Below are positions 9,287 to 19,542 of a DNA stretch of 64,000 bases, one piece after another. The notes beneath the pieces are model-generated. The model had not been told where the DNA came from. It saw only the letters and a list, made by a program, of their open reading frames with translations, and made no database searches. Location of the stretch: NCBI GenBank assembly GCA_015069495.1, contig SVIN01000005.1, positions 1 to 64,000 on the forward strand, written 5' to 3'. Source of the stretch: Clostridiales bacterium (GTDB lineage: Bacteria; Bacillota; Clostridia; Christensenellales; Borkfalkiaceae). The position numbers and the translations under genes were made by a program. Each line of letters opens with the position of its first letter. Within the stretch, counting starts at the first letter, position 1.

Positions 9287-10681
9287 TTATGCGTTCTTTT
9301 CCAAACGGTGAATAAACGCCTTACAAAGCTTCATCTTATCCTGCCCGAACAATTCGTCCAATCGGTCGCAGAACCCTTCCGCCGCATTACGCACGTAGAC
9401 GGGGTTTTGCATTTCCAATTTTCTCATTACCTTCTTCGCCAAGATATCATCCAACGCTTCCAATTCTTCCCCGCCGCATGCTACGTATACGGGAATGTAC
9501 GTCTTGATTTGCTTCATGATACGGTTACCGAACGTAATACCGAAATTCTCTATCAAATATTCGTCCAGTTTTTCCAATCTTCTTTGGTTGCGCTTCGTCA
9601 ACGCGTATTCGCGTTCCGCTTCGCGTACCAATCGTTCAAATTTCTCCGCCGATACGTGCATCGTCTTCGTCTTCGGCGCGGTGAATTCTTCACTCTTTTG
9701 ATCCAAATTCAATATCATTGCACGGTCGTATACCTTATCCGATATCGAGAACGTCGAATCGTCGTTGTTTGCCGTCCCGATAAACCACATGTTATCCGGC
9801 AACTTGATTTTCCCGCCCACAAAACGCACGGGGTCGCTGTCCCATTTGTCTGTGATTACGTCCAACCATCTCTTGTCTGCCGTCGGCAATTCCAACAACG
9901 ACAAGAATTCTGCAAAGTAGTATTCTACTCGCGCAATGTTCATTTCGTCCAATACCGTGATATACATATCTCGGCTGTAATTCGCTTCATACATCTTTTC
10001 CAACAGCTTCGTTACGTTGAAACTCTTGGTGAATTCGTTGTAATAACCAATCAAGTCCGTTCTTTCTTTCCACATCGGCTGTACCGGGATAACCGTGGAC
10101 GGATTGTCCAAAAACGAACCGAATGCGTTTGCAAGCGACGTTTTACCTGTACCTGAGATACCTTGCAAAATAATCAACTTGGATACCGCAAGCCCCGCGA
10201 TAAAACGACGGATGTCCGCGATGTCATAATACAAGTGCATGCTGTTACATGCATAGTTGCGGAAGTTGTCGCACAAGCCTTTCAAACTAACGTTTTCATC
10301 GTATTTTTCACGCTTGTACTTCATGCTTTCTTCGTCGATTAAACTCAACTTGAAAAATCTTCTCTTTTCCCCGCCGATTTGGTCGGTATCTTCCAACGCC
10401 TTTTCTACGTCCTTCGTTTCAGGTTTTGCATTCGGCTCGTTAGAGGTCTGCGCAGGCGCGTTGACCGTAATCACCTGAGGCGCGCTTTTTTCCGAATACA
10501 CCACGTTGGGCGTTTTGCGCTCGCTTGTCATCATAGCAACGACAAGCAAGGCAATCATTACAAAAATAATTATAGCATAAATCGCCAAAGCATACCCAGA
10601 GCTGAGCATCTTCCAAAGGCGTTCAAAAACCCCTTTAGCACTCAACAATGCGGTTGCTGTCGAAAACGCGGTACTCATCAT
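9287..10681 (-). CDS. TM-anchored McrB-like AAA+ ATPase (copy 2)
   Basis: 464 aa; from SNEPNAKPETKD... to the C-terminus identical to the 5481..6944 product; different N-terminal anchor (single TM ALAIYAIIIFVMIALLVVAMM). Confidence 0.88.
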   Translation of the reverse strand: MMSTAFSTATALLSAKGVFERLWKMLSSGYALAIYAIIIFVMIALLVVAMMTSERKTPNVVYSEKSAPQVITVNAPAQTSNEPNAKPETKDVEKALEDTDQIGGEKRRFFKLSLIDEESMKYKREKYDENVSLKGLCDNFRNYACNSMHLYYDIADIRRFIAGLAVSKLIILQGISGTGKTSLANAFGSFLDNPSTVIPVQPMWKERTDLIGYYNEFTKSFNVTKLLEKMYEANYSRDMYITVLDEMNIARVEYYFAEFLSLLELPTADKRWLDVITDKWDSDPVRFVGGKIKLPDNMWFIGTANNDDSTFSISDKVYDRAMILNLDQKSEEFTAPKTKTMHVSAEKFERLVREAEREYALTKRNQRRLEKLDEYLIENFGITFGNRIMKQIKTYIPVYVACGGEELEALDDILAKKVMRKLEMQNPVYVRNAAEGFCDRLDELFGQDKMKLCKAFIHRLEKNA

Positions 10682-13600
10682 ACGTTTTCATCCCCCCAAT
10701 CATCCATGAACGACATGCCGCCCCACGAGTTTTCTTGTGCAGTTTCTTGTGCTTCCTCTTGGGTTTCCGTTTCTGCAGGTTCTGCAGATTCAGCCGTTTC
10801 CACTTGTTCAGGTTCTACAATTTCAGCGGTTTCCACTTGTTCAGGTTCTACAATTTCAGCGGTTTCCACTGCTTCGGGTTCTACAATTTCAGCAGTTTCC
10901 ACGATTTCAGGTTCGAAGAGTTCAGCATCTTCCGCAACGTCAGGTTGGAAGGTTTCAGCATCTTCCACAATCGTAGGGGTAAAGGTTTCCTCCGATTCCC
11001 AATCCACGGCTACTTCTGCAACCACGTTTGCATTTTCGTCTTCGATCACAATTTGACCCAAGCGAACCGCTTTGTTATACGCAACTTTGTCCAATTCTTC
11101 CTGGCGGGACGCATCGCTCAAATCCACCGCGGAAGCTTCCAAAAGCTTACGGCAACAATCCGATTTTTCATCCCCGAAGATACTTTCTACGGTATGTACA
11201 AACAGATCGTCTTCTTCCTTGCGATTGTTTCTTACCAAGGTCAACAAAGTCAACAGCATTTTACTTGCCACCACGCTATCCAAGGCTTGTTCGGGTTCAC
11301 CGCCAAGCGCCAAGAATACGGATGCGTAGTTTTCCATCTTCTGCCACAATTTGTTGCTCATATGGTAACGCGCTCTTGCTTGTACAAATTCTTCCAATTT
11401 ATCCACGCGCTTCCATTGTCTTTCATCCAATTCGAAGTTCAAGCACGCCTTTTGTACCATATCCATAAACTGTTTCGCGCTGATGGGTTGACGTTCGAAG
11501 AATGTAAATTCTTGCATTTGGTCTTCCGACTGTACTTCCGTTTCGATAAATTTCAACTGTACAAACGCCGCCGCTTCAGCAATCGATGCGGGCAATTCGT
11601 CTACCAGCATCCCTTCTTCCAAGCACGCCATAATCCACAAGTTGTATTTTACGTTGAACGTCTTATCGCATACCGACTTATTTCTCGTACCAACCGTATG
11701 GTCTCCGTCGGGTTTTACGATATATCTCATCAACTGAGTCATATACCCGCCAAACGCCGTTGCATCCACGTTGATGAGGTGCGCCAATTTCACCGCCAAA
11801 GCATCGTCCTTTGCCGCTTCTAATGCGTTTGCAAAGTTGGTCACATAGCACAAATCGTCCTGCATTTTATAGAACAAATCATCCGACTTTGCATAATTGC
11901 TTGCGTCGTCTACGTACTGAGCGCAGGCAAAGAATTCATTGATGGCGCGGATAAACGCCTCGCGGTTTGCACCCGTTTCCGTTTGAATCACAACCAAACG
12001 GGATACACTCATCGCCGACAGCAAGGCACGTGCATTTTCTTGATCCAAGATAATACCGCGCGAAGCAAGGAAGGAAACCAAATCGTCACGCATCCCTTCC
12101 AGCGTCCAACCAGCCTTGTGGTATACGTCCGTTTCTTCCTTGATAACGAAGGATTTTTCTTTTATTTCGCCATCTTCGGTCTTTTCTTCCTCTTCCTCTT
12201 CTTCAACGTCCTTAAATTCTTCTAAGAACAAAGACGCGTAAGAGGAAGGCGCAAATACCTTTTCCTGCGGGTTCGGCTTACGCTTTAAGGGAACGCGTTG
12301 CTCTTGTTTTTTCTGATATTCAGCTTTTGCGCCTTGCGCTTTTATGACGCCGACAAGCCCTATAATCAACAAGGCGTTAAAGAGGAACAGTAAAATCCCC
12401 ATCGTCCACTTCCCGATGACGTCACGGAAGAAGCGCCATTGTCCAGAGGTAACAGCCAAGAACACATCCCCGGCGATCCCCAACAATATTGCCACAATCC
12501 CGAGCGGAGTGGTTATATCTTTATTTTTTTCTTGCTTCGTTTTCGTATCCATAAAATATCCTCCAATCTGAATATTGGATTTTCCTTGCAAATATTCGGC
12601 AATAGATTCTTTATATTTTGTTTCCTTTGCGCTAAAGAGGTTATAATCGCAATACAAGCGATTGTCCGCAACCGATTGACCCACGTAAATGCGAATCGAC
12701 TTCTGCCCCTTTTCCCATTTCTGCGTTTCAGGGTCATACGTCATAAAGTTCGCGTCTTCTAACTTTTTACGAATGGTAATCGACTGCCCCGCCGACAGCG
12801 TAACGAAATCCGCGTCGAACAATTCCTTTTTCGGGGTCGGATCCAACGGCTTCGTCTTTCCGTAATAGAACTGTACAACCGACGTGCCTGGCCGTGTCCC
12901 TACGTTTTGAACGGTCACCTGAATCTGCCCGCCCATGATACGCAAGTTGGAATATTGGAATCTTGTATAACTCAACCCGTAACCAAAATGGTATTTCACC
13001 TTTTCGCCGTCCGAATCATACCGTCTGTACCCAACGAACTTACCGACCTTGTTGTAGCCGTGGTTCTTGTAGAACTTCTCTCGTTGCATGCGTTCGTCCG
13101 CATTTTCATACATGGTAAAGGGCAATCTGCCGGAAGGCGAAGATTTGCCGTATAACAGGTTTGCCAACGCTTGCCCGCCATACGTACCCATATCAGGCGC
13201 ATACATTACGGCATCTGCCAGCTTGTCAAAATGCATATCCACACGCCCGCTGCCTTTCACCACAACGACAATCTGCTTCTTCAAGGTTGCCAATTCTTCC
13301 AACAGAGCCATCTGCGCACCGGGAAGTTTCGTGCATTTGGTGTTAGACAACGTTTCTTCACGCTGTTCGCCAGCCCCGACAATCAATACGACGACGTCCG
13401 AACGCTTTGCAAGTTCTTTCGCCTTCTGCAACAATTGCTTGTTGGTGTTTTGGTTCAAATCATACCCGTCCTCATAGCCCATAAATCGGGAGGAATATCG
13501 CTGAAGGCATTTGATAAGGCTGTCGCCGATTTCCGCCTTCGCGATTTGACCGATGAGGGCTACGCGTTTATCCGAACGCAGGGGAAGAATATTTTCATTG

Positions 13601-14559
13601 TTTTTCAACAATATCATAGAGGCTTCTGCGATGGGAAGAATTCTCTTCTCGTTTTCCATCTCGACGTTCTTTTGGCGCTGTTTGGAATATTGAATACATC
13701 CCAAGACAAAATCCAACACACTGTCTACCGCTTCGTTGACAACGTCTTCGCTGATTGCCAAGCCTTCCTCGACCGCCGTATCCAAATCTTCTATGCTCGA
13801 ATCGCCAAACTCAATCAATTCCAACAAAGAATTATGGTAAGAAACCGCTTCTTTCAATACGTTCGCGTCGTTATTTAAACATAAGGTATAACCTGCTTTC
13901 AAGCAAGCCAACTCACCGTCACGGCGGGTTTCTTCACACACAACGAAAGGCTTCTTCGTGGCAAATTCTCTTTGGATAAATTCACGGACGAAGTCTACGT
14001 TAATCTTTGCGTATTCCCCTTTCAAATCCGTATACGAAGTGGTAATAGCAAAACGGTTTTTGTTTTTTGCTGCAATGCGGAATGCGTTTAAGTGGTATTC
14101 CACAATCGCGCGCGCATCCGGGGTCACGTCTGCGTATTCCGCGTCCAATTTCGACAAGGCACAGGAAGAGAACACGGGCGTTACGCCATACTCTTCTAAG
14201 GTCTTGGCGTATTCGCCTACCATATTCCCCAACAAGCACGGGTCTTCCGATGCCCCGTCCGAATACACGTTACTGCGTACGTTTGCCTTTGGCAAAAATA
14301 CGGCGGGATTTTCCGATGCCAACGCGCGTTTCGCCATTTGCTTGGCAACGTAGTTCACCGCTCTAACATCCCACGTATTCACCAACCCTTGAAAGGAAGG
14401 ATATACCGTCGTTTCCGACGAACGGTTCAACGTGTCCGTATCCGTCATGGAAAACGTGGGAAGCCCTTCATGCGGTTTAGAGAAAAAGGCGCCGTTGGTT
14501 AAGATAGCCAGTTTTTCATCCAAACTTAAATTGGCAATAATATCACTGTGTTTTAACAT
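10678..14559 (-). CDS. GH3-like (probable pseudo-glycosidase) - 2xTM - degenerate AAA+-like fusion with acidic repeat tail
   Basis: 1293 aa; GH3 C-domain hallmarks (SSPSGRLPFTMYENADE..., YHFGYGLSYTRFQYSNLRI, VQNVGTRPGTSVVQFYY); TM hairpin LGIVAILLGIAGDVFLAV...WTMGILLFLFNALLIIGLVGVI; C-terminal region aligns with neighbouring AAA+ core but lacks Walker A/B. Confidence 0.85.
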   Translation of the reverse strand: MLKHSDIIANLSLDEKLAILTNGAFFSKPHEGLPTFSMTDTDTLNRSSETTVYPSFQGLVNTWDVRAVNYVAKQMAKRALASENPAVFLPKANVRSNVYSDGASEDPCLLGNMVGEYAKTLEEYGVTPVFSSCALSKLDAEYADVTPDARAIVEYHLNAFRIAAKNKNRFAITTSYTDLKGEYAKINVDFVREFIQREFATKKPFVVCEETRRDGELACLKAGYTLCLNNDANVLKEAVSYHNSLLELIEFGDSSIEDLDTAVEEGLAISEDVVNEAVDSVLDFVLGCIQYSKQRQKNVEMENEKRILPIAEASMILLKNNENILPLRSDKRVALIGQIAKAEIGDSLIKCLQRYSSRFMGYEDGYDLNQNTNKQLLQKAKELAKRSDVVVLIVGAGEQREETLSNTKCTKLPGAQMALLEELATLKKQIVVVVKGSGRVDMHFDKLADAVMYAPDMGTYGGQALANLLYGKSSPSGRLPFTMYENADERMQREKFYKNHGYNKVGKFVGYRRYDSDGEKVKYHFGYGLSYTRFQYSNLRIMGGQIQVTVQNVGTRPGTSVVQFYYGKTKPLDPTPKKELFDADFVTLSAGQSITIRKKLEDANFMTYDPETQKWEKGQKSIRIYVGQSVADNRLYCDYNLFSAKETKYKESIAEYLQGKSNIQIGGYFMDTKTKQEKNKDITTPLGIVAILLGIAGDVFLAVTSGQWRFFRDVIGKWTMGILLFLFNALLIIGLVGVIKAQGAKAEYQKKQEQRVPLKRKPNPQEKVFAPSSYASLFLEEFKDVEEEEEEEKTEDGEIKEKSFVIKEETDVYHKAGWTLEGMRDDLVSFLASRGIILDQENARALLSAMSVSRLVVIQTETGANREAFIRAINEFFACAQYVDDASNYAKSDDLFYKMQDDLCYVTNFANALEAAKDDALAVKLAHLINVDATAFGGYMTQLMRYIVKPDGDHTVGTRNKSVCDKTFNVKYNLWIMACLEEGMLVDELPASIAEAAAFVQLKFIETEVQSEDQMQEFTFFERQPISAKQFMDMVQKACLNFELDERQWKRVDKLEEFVQARARYHMSNKLWQKMENYASVFLALGGEPEQALDSVVASKMLLTLLTLVRNNRKEEDDLFVHTVESIFGDEKSDCCRKLLEASAVDLSDASRQEELDKVAYNKAVRLGQIVIEDENANVVAEVAVDWESEETFTPTIVEDAETFQPDVAEDAELFEPEIVETAEIVEPEAVETAEIVEPEQVETAEIVEPEQVETAESAEPAETETQEEAQETAQENSWGGMSFMDDWGDENV

Positions 14560-14565
14560 GCCGCC

Positions 14566-17500
14566 TTATACTCCTCCTTCTTTAATTTCTGTTGCCTTTA
14601 TATTGTTAATGTAAATACGGCTTTCTACATTCGAATCGTCCGCAATGATGATTTCGAACTTAATCCTATCCCCTTGGACCAACTCTAAATCCATGGTCGG
14701 CACGTCTTGTGCCGCGAATTCGCTGAATTCTTTCCCATTGATTAAAATTCGGCAGGTAACGTTTTCATCGCCTTTTATTTTAAGATCGAAACTTAATTTA
14801 ATGTTGGCTTTTGCGGTAAAGGTGATTGCACTGGTATAGCTACCCCAATTGTCATAATCCTCACGCCAATCCGAATACACGCTCTTGGAAGCGTTGATGA
14901 AGTAAGGACGCCACGTGTCGTTTTGTACGTCCAACAAGCTACCCAAATCACCCGTTTTCACAGGAGTTTGGCCACACCACTTACATGCGCCGTTTGTTCC
15001 GCTGAAGGAATGGTTCACCTTGGACAAGATTGTTTCGTGGAAATCAAGATTGCATTTTTGACATCTATCTACTTGTTTACCCGCTTGTTTGCAGGTTGCC
15101 TCCGTGATGGTGACTGTGGTGTAATAATAGGTTTCCCCAGTCGTATAACTGCCGTTGTATTTCGTCCAAGACTTTGTGGTGTCGTTGTTATGGATGCATT
15201 CCTTATAATAATATACTCTGTCACGCGAAATGCTTTGTTCGGTGGCTACGCTTGTCCATTGCGCTGCATTGCCTTTGTAGTAGATGCTTCCAATCGCCCC
15301 AATTGCGCCAACGGGAATCCTCTTCACATCAAGAGGCACCACAAGGGTCATCCCCCACGAATCGAAAACAGGCGAACGTCTATCATCTTTGAACAATTCG
15401 TAACTGCTGCCGATTTCGGGCAATTCAACAACCGAACCATACCCATAACCATCATATCGATAAAGATAGGTTTTACCGTCAAAGGACATAAACTTAAATT
15501 CATTGCTGTTCCCTGCGATCGAATAGGTAATATCCTTGTTAATTGCCACTGCGTAATATGCAACGTAACCGCACCCCGAATCACCTTTACTGAGTGTAAA
15601 CGTATAGTTATCGTCCCATACTTCCCAAAGATTGCTGCAATTTCCGAAAGCATAATCTCCGCACTTGCTCAAACTGCCAGCTATCGTCACCTCTTTCAGG
15701 CTGTTACAGTTGTAGAATGCATACGCACCGATTTCCTTGACAACCCCCGTATTCAAGGATTGCAAGCTGTAATTTCCCTCAAATGCGTTACGGTAAATCC
15801 AATAGGTGGAATACGTTTTATTGCCCAAGCGAACAGCTGCAAACGTCAAGTTTTCCGCGGAGCCTTCATATTTAAACAAACAAGCTTCGCCTTCGCTTTC
15901 CGCATATTTAAAGACCATACCGTCTACGGTTGCTTCTTTCAATCCTGCATCCGAAAGGCTGTCGTGTACAATCACAGCGTTATACGCTACGGAACCATTC
16001 GTCGATTCACCGCGTACAATCGATAAGTAAGAACTCAAATTGTATACTTCGTACAATTGCGAACAATTTTCAAATGCCCCATATTCAATTTCACTCACCG
16101 ATGAAGGAATCGTAATCGATTCCAAGGCATAACAATCGCTGAATGCGTAAGACGGGATATAAGACAATGAATACTTCGTCATATCCACCAAGGTCAAGTT
16201 TTGATTCCCTCTAAACGCGTAATCACCAAGCGTTTCCAAATATCTCGGGAAGGATACATGACTCAACTGCGTATACGAAAAAGCATAATCGTCAATCGTT
16301 TTCACGCTGGCGGGGAAAGAAATACTCTTCAATCCCGAATCTGCAAACGCCGAATTACCAATCGTCGCCAAGGAATTACCCAAATCCATCGATTGCAAAT
16401 TGGTGCAATAAGAGAATGCGTATTCCCCAATCTCTTTTACCCCGCGAATATTGACGGACTGCAAAGCATTACAGTCTGCAAACGCAGAAGCACCAATCCT
16501 TTCCGCATTCGAACTCCACGTTACCGTCTTGAGAGAGTCAAAGCCATAAAACGCCTTATTGGGAACGTAATTCATCGAGGTAACGGTCACTTCTTCCACC
16601 GACGCCCAATGATAGGAATCAGCGCCTTCTGCAAAGAAATGCGCCAAATAATTATTCGTATCGGCGGTTTCGCCCAAGAAAGGAACGGTCAGTTTTTTCA
16701 ACGAGTTCGCTCCGCTCAACATACCGTACCCCATAAAGGTTACGTTGTTGCCAACGGTTAAATCGCTCAAACTCGAACAACTGTTAAAGGCATACGAACC
16801 AATTTCCTTCAAAGAATTTGGCAAAGAAATGGTTTTCAATGCACTGCAACCAGCAAATGCTGAATCACCGATACGTTCGATTTGACAATTGTAAGGAATG
16901 GTTACGGTGGTCAAGCTGTAACAACTTTCATAAGCATTCGCCCCGATTTCTTCAATCAATACGTCTGCTTTATAGGTGATTGTTTTCAAGTTCGAACAAC
17001 CCGCAAAGGCTTGGTCACCCAATCCTTCAACCCCCGAAGTAATGGTCAAATGTTCAACGTCTGTACGATTCCTGAACAAATACGACACGATGGTATATCT
17101 GTTTTCCAATCCGCCATGCGCATTGTTAAACGCGGTAGGCAACGTCCAGCCTGTATTGGTACCGAGATAATCCACCATATACCAACCTTCGTCCGCTTTT
17201 AAGAAACGGAAATCGTTTTCGTTGGCAATTTCATTGCGTGCACCCTCAGTGTTATAAACAGCAAGGGCATGTTGTGCAATACCGCCGTACGAATACTCCC
17301 CTCTCACAATAGGAAGTTGGGAAAGATTCCATACTTCAAATAACAAGTAGCATTCTGTAAAGGCATCGTATTCAATGGTTTCCAACTCTTCATTTAAATA
17401 CATCTCACGAAGGTTGGAACAGCCGTAAAACGCTCGCTGACCAATTTCACGAGTACCATCACCCAAGGTTACCTTTTTCAAAGACGTCGCGCGATAAAAT

Positions 17501-19542
17501 GCTTCGTCTAAGATATCGCTCGAACCTGTCAACGTCACCGTTTGTAAGGTAGCGGGGATAGAAGAATAATCACTCGTCGACCATCCGCCGAACATTGCGG
17601 CAAGGAATCCGCGGTTTCCTTCGGTACTGCCCACAAAAGGCGTTTCCAAGGATTTCAACGCGTCACAACCGCGCAACGCACCAAACCCTAAGGTATTCAC
17701 AGCGGAAGGAATTTTCATCTCAGTGAACGAGGTACAACCCGCAAACGCATTACCCCCAATCGAAGTTACCGAATTCGGTATACTGATAGAGGGTAAACTT
17801 TTACAATTTTCAAACGCGGAGTCACCAATCGTTTTCATGGTTGCAGGCATCTTAAACGCCGTTAAGCTTTCACAGCTCTTCAACGCGCTGTCCCCAATAC
17901 TGTTCAGCGTCGAACCAGTCCCCAACGTCAACGAAGTCATCGCCCTACAACCGTCAAATACTTCATCGGGAAGAGCGGTGATGCCTTTTGCGACTTGGAA
18001 AGATGTCAACGCACTGCAATCTTGGAAGGCTCCCTTGCCAAGCTGGGTCAACTTTGTATTTTCCGCAACGTTCATCGTGGTCAAGCTGGTGTTTTCCGCA
18101 AATGCATAATCACCAATCTTGGTCAGATTTTTACCGTCGAATTCCACAAGGCTCGTTTCATAGAACGCGTAATCGCCAACCGAGGTCACCACGGTATTTT
18201 TACTTTCAAATCCCAAGGAAAGAAGGGTCAATGCGTTGCATTTGTAGAAGGCTTTGTCGCTAATTTCACTCGATTTTAAGCCCTGCAAATCCACCTTTTT
18301 CAAGCGGTTGTTGTTCGCACAGAATTCTTCGGGAATTTCATCGATGTCGGCAATGGTCAATTGGGCCAGCGACATAGGGTCTGCACCGCCAAACAAATCC
18401 GCAATGGTCTTATCTGTGGTGTCTTCGTATTTTGCGCTGTTGTAATGTTTCAAGCTCAATTCTTCCACGCTAGTGATACCCATGAAAACATTCAGCTTGG
18501 ACGGATAAGCCACAGCCTGTTCGATGTCCACCGTTTTCAAACTTGTGCAATACGCAAACGCTTCGTTCCCCATGGTCAAGACTTGCTTGTCCCCGGTAAT
18601 GGTCAAAGTGCGCATGGATTGACAATTCATAAACGCGCGCTTGCCGATGGACGGCACGTTGTTTATCGTCACGTCACGCAAACTGCTACACCAATAAAAT
18701 GCCTCGTCGCCCACCTTCGTTACGTTGCTCAATTCCACCGTGGCCAGGTTGTGACAGTTTTCAAATGCGTTGTTGGCGATTTCTACGTTCGCCTCAATTT
18801 TTAAACTGCGGATATTAGAATTCCCGCGGAATGCACTCGACGAAACGCTGACAACGGGATAACCTTCCAACTCTGCAGGGATAATCAAATCGGGTTCCGT
18901 ACCCGTATAACCAACGACACGGATGGGCGCGCCCACTTCTTTGTCTGCGGTGGTAAATTCGTACTGAAGTCCGTCCCACAAGAAACGGCGTTCCACGTTT
19001 TTGAAATTATACAGATGTATCAACGTACCCGCCATCGCGCAGAGAATTACGCCAATCGAAGCCGCAACGATGGAGAAAGGTCGTTTAAATTTACGTTCGT
19101 GGATGACTACCTTTTCACCTTGCGTGTTTATCGAATAATCCTCGTGCTTTTCAACGGTTTTCTTGTCGTAAACGACAACCAATTCATTGCTCTTTACCGA
19201 GTAGGTATATTCCCCGTAAACCGCGCCGATCAAATTGATTTTTACCTCAACACAGTTTTCACGAAGAGGAATCTTTTCGGGGGCGACGAATTGCGAACCC
19301 GCCAACCCGTTTAAATTGTTCCATTCTACGTGGCTCTTTTCCACACACACACCGCGAACGTCCAATTGGTCAATGGTCAATTTTAAACCCGTAACCGTGT
19401 CCTGCGCGTCGTTGCAGAATTTTAATAATAAGTATTTTTCATTTTTTTCTCGAATCAATAAGTATTGCTTTACCGAAACGAAATCGTTAAAACGAAACGT
19501 CGAATAGCTACCTTTTGAAATGACCTTGGTATTTTCCATCAT
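14566..19542 (-). CDS. Giant BspA-type leucine-rich-repeat (LRR_5) surface protein with cytoplasmic N-domain and TM
   Basis: 1658 aa; N-terminal ~165 aa domain, TM (FSIVAASIGVILCAMAGTLIHLY), then >20 'IGDSAFxxCxSLxxIxIPxSVxxIG' repeats. Confidence 0.92.
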   Translation of the reverse strand: MMENTKVISKGSYSTFRFNDFVSVKQYLLIREKNEKYLLLKFCNDAQDTVTGLKLTIDQLDVRGVCVEKSHVEWNNLNGLAGSQFVAPEKIPLRENCVEVKINLIGAVYGEYTYSVKSNELVVVYDKKTVEKHEDYSINTQGEKVVIHERKFKRPFSIVAASIGVILCAMAGTLIHLYNFKNVERRFLWDGLQYEFTTADKEVGAPIRVVGYTGTEPDLIIPAELEGYPVVSVSSSAFRGNSNIRSLKIEANVEIANNAFENCHNLATVELSNVTKVGDEAFYWCSSLRDVTINNVPSIGKRAFMNCQSMRTLTITGDKQVLTMGNEAFAYCTSLKTVDIEQAVAYPSKLNVFMGITSVEELSLKHYNSAKYEDTTDKTIADLFGGADPMSLAQLTIADIDEIPEEFCANNNRLKKVDLQGLKSSEISDKAFYKCNALTLLSLGFESKNTVVTSVGDYAFYETSLVEFDGKNLTKIGDYAFAENTSLTTMNVAENTKLTQLGKGAFQDCSALTSFQVAKGITALPDEVFDGCRAMTSLTLGTGSTLNSIGDSALKSCESLTAFKMPATMKTIGDSAFENCKSLPSISIPNSVTSIGGNAFAGCTSFTEMKIPSAVNTLGFGALRGCDALKSLETPFVGSTEGNRGFLAAMFGGWSTSDYSSIPATLQTVTLTGSSDILDEAFYRATSLKKVTLGDGTREIGQRAFYGCSNLREMYLNEELETIEYDAFTECYLLFEVWNLSQLPIVRGEYSYGGIAQHALAVYNTEGARNEIANENDFRFLKADEGWYMVDYLGTNTGWTLPTAFNNAHGGLENRYTIVSYLFRNRTDVEHLTITSGVEGLGDQAFAGCSNLKTITYKADVLIEEIGANAYESCYSLTTVTIPYNCQIERIGDSAFAGCSALKTISLPNSLKEIGSYAFNSCSSLSDLTVGNNVTFMGYGMLSGANSLKKLTVPFLGETADTNNYLAHFFAEGADSYHWASVEEVTVTSMNYVPNKAFYGFDSLKTVTWSSNAERIGASAFADCNALQSVNIRGVKEIGEYAFSYCTNLQSMDLGNSLATIGNSAFADSGLKSISFPASVKTIDDYAFSYTQLSHVSFPRYLETLGDYAFRGNQNLTLVDMTKYSLSYIPSYAFSDCYALESITIPSSVSEIEYGAFENCSQLYEVYNLSSYLSIVRGESTNGSVAYNAVIVHDSLSDAGLKEATVDGMVFKYAESEGEACLFKYEGSAENLTFAAVRLGNKTYSTYWIYRNAFEGNYSLQSLNTGVVKEIGAYAFYNCNSLKEVTIAGSLSKCGDYAFGNCSNLWEVWDDNYTFTLSKGDSGCGYVAYYAVAINKDITYSIAGNSNEFKFMSFDGKTYLYRYDGYGYGSVVELPEIGSSYELFKDDRRSPVFDSWGMTLVVPLDVKRIPVGAIGAIGSIYYKGNAAQWTSVATEQSISRDRVYYYKECIHNNDTTKSWTKYNGSYTTGETYYYTTVTITEATCKQAGKQVDRCQKCNLDFHETILSKVNHSFSGTNGACKWCGQTPVKTGDLGSLLDVQNDTWRPYFINASKSVYSDWREDYDNWGSYTSAITFTAKANIKLSFDLKIKGDENVTCRILINGKEFSEFAAQDVPTMDLELVQGDRIKFEIIIADDSNVESRIYINNIKATEIKEGGV

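Noticed and set aside
5478-10441. AAA+ duplication as an insertion sequence or transposon
   Set aside because: The duplicated block lies within coding sequence, has no terminal inverted repeats and no transposase nearby.
5481-10681. Classical McrBC restriction-modification locus
   Set aside because: No PD-(D/E)XK nuclease, no methyl-DNA reader domain and both ATPases are membrane-anchored; context is surface proteins.
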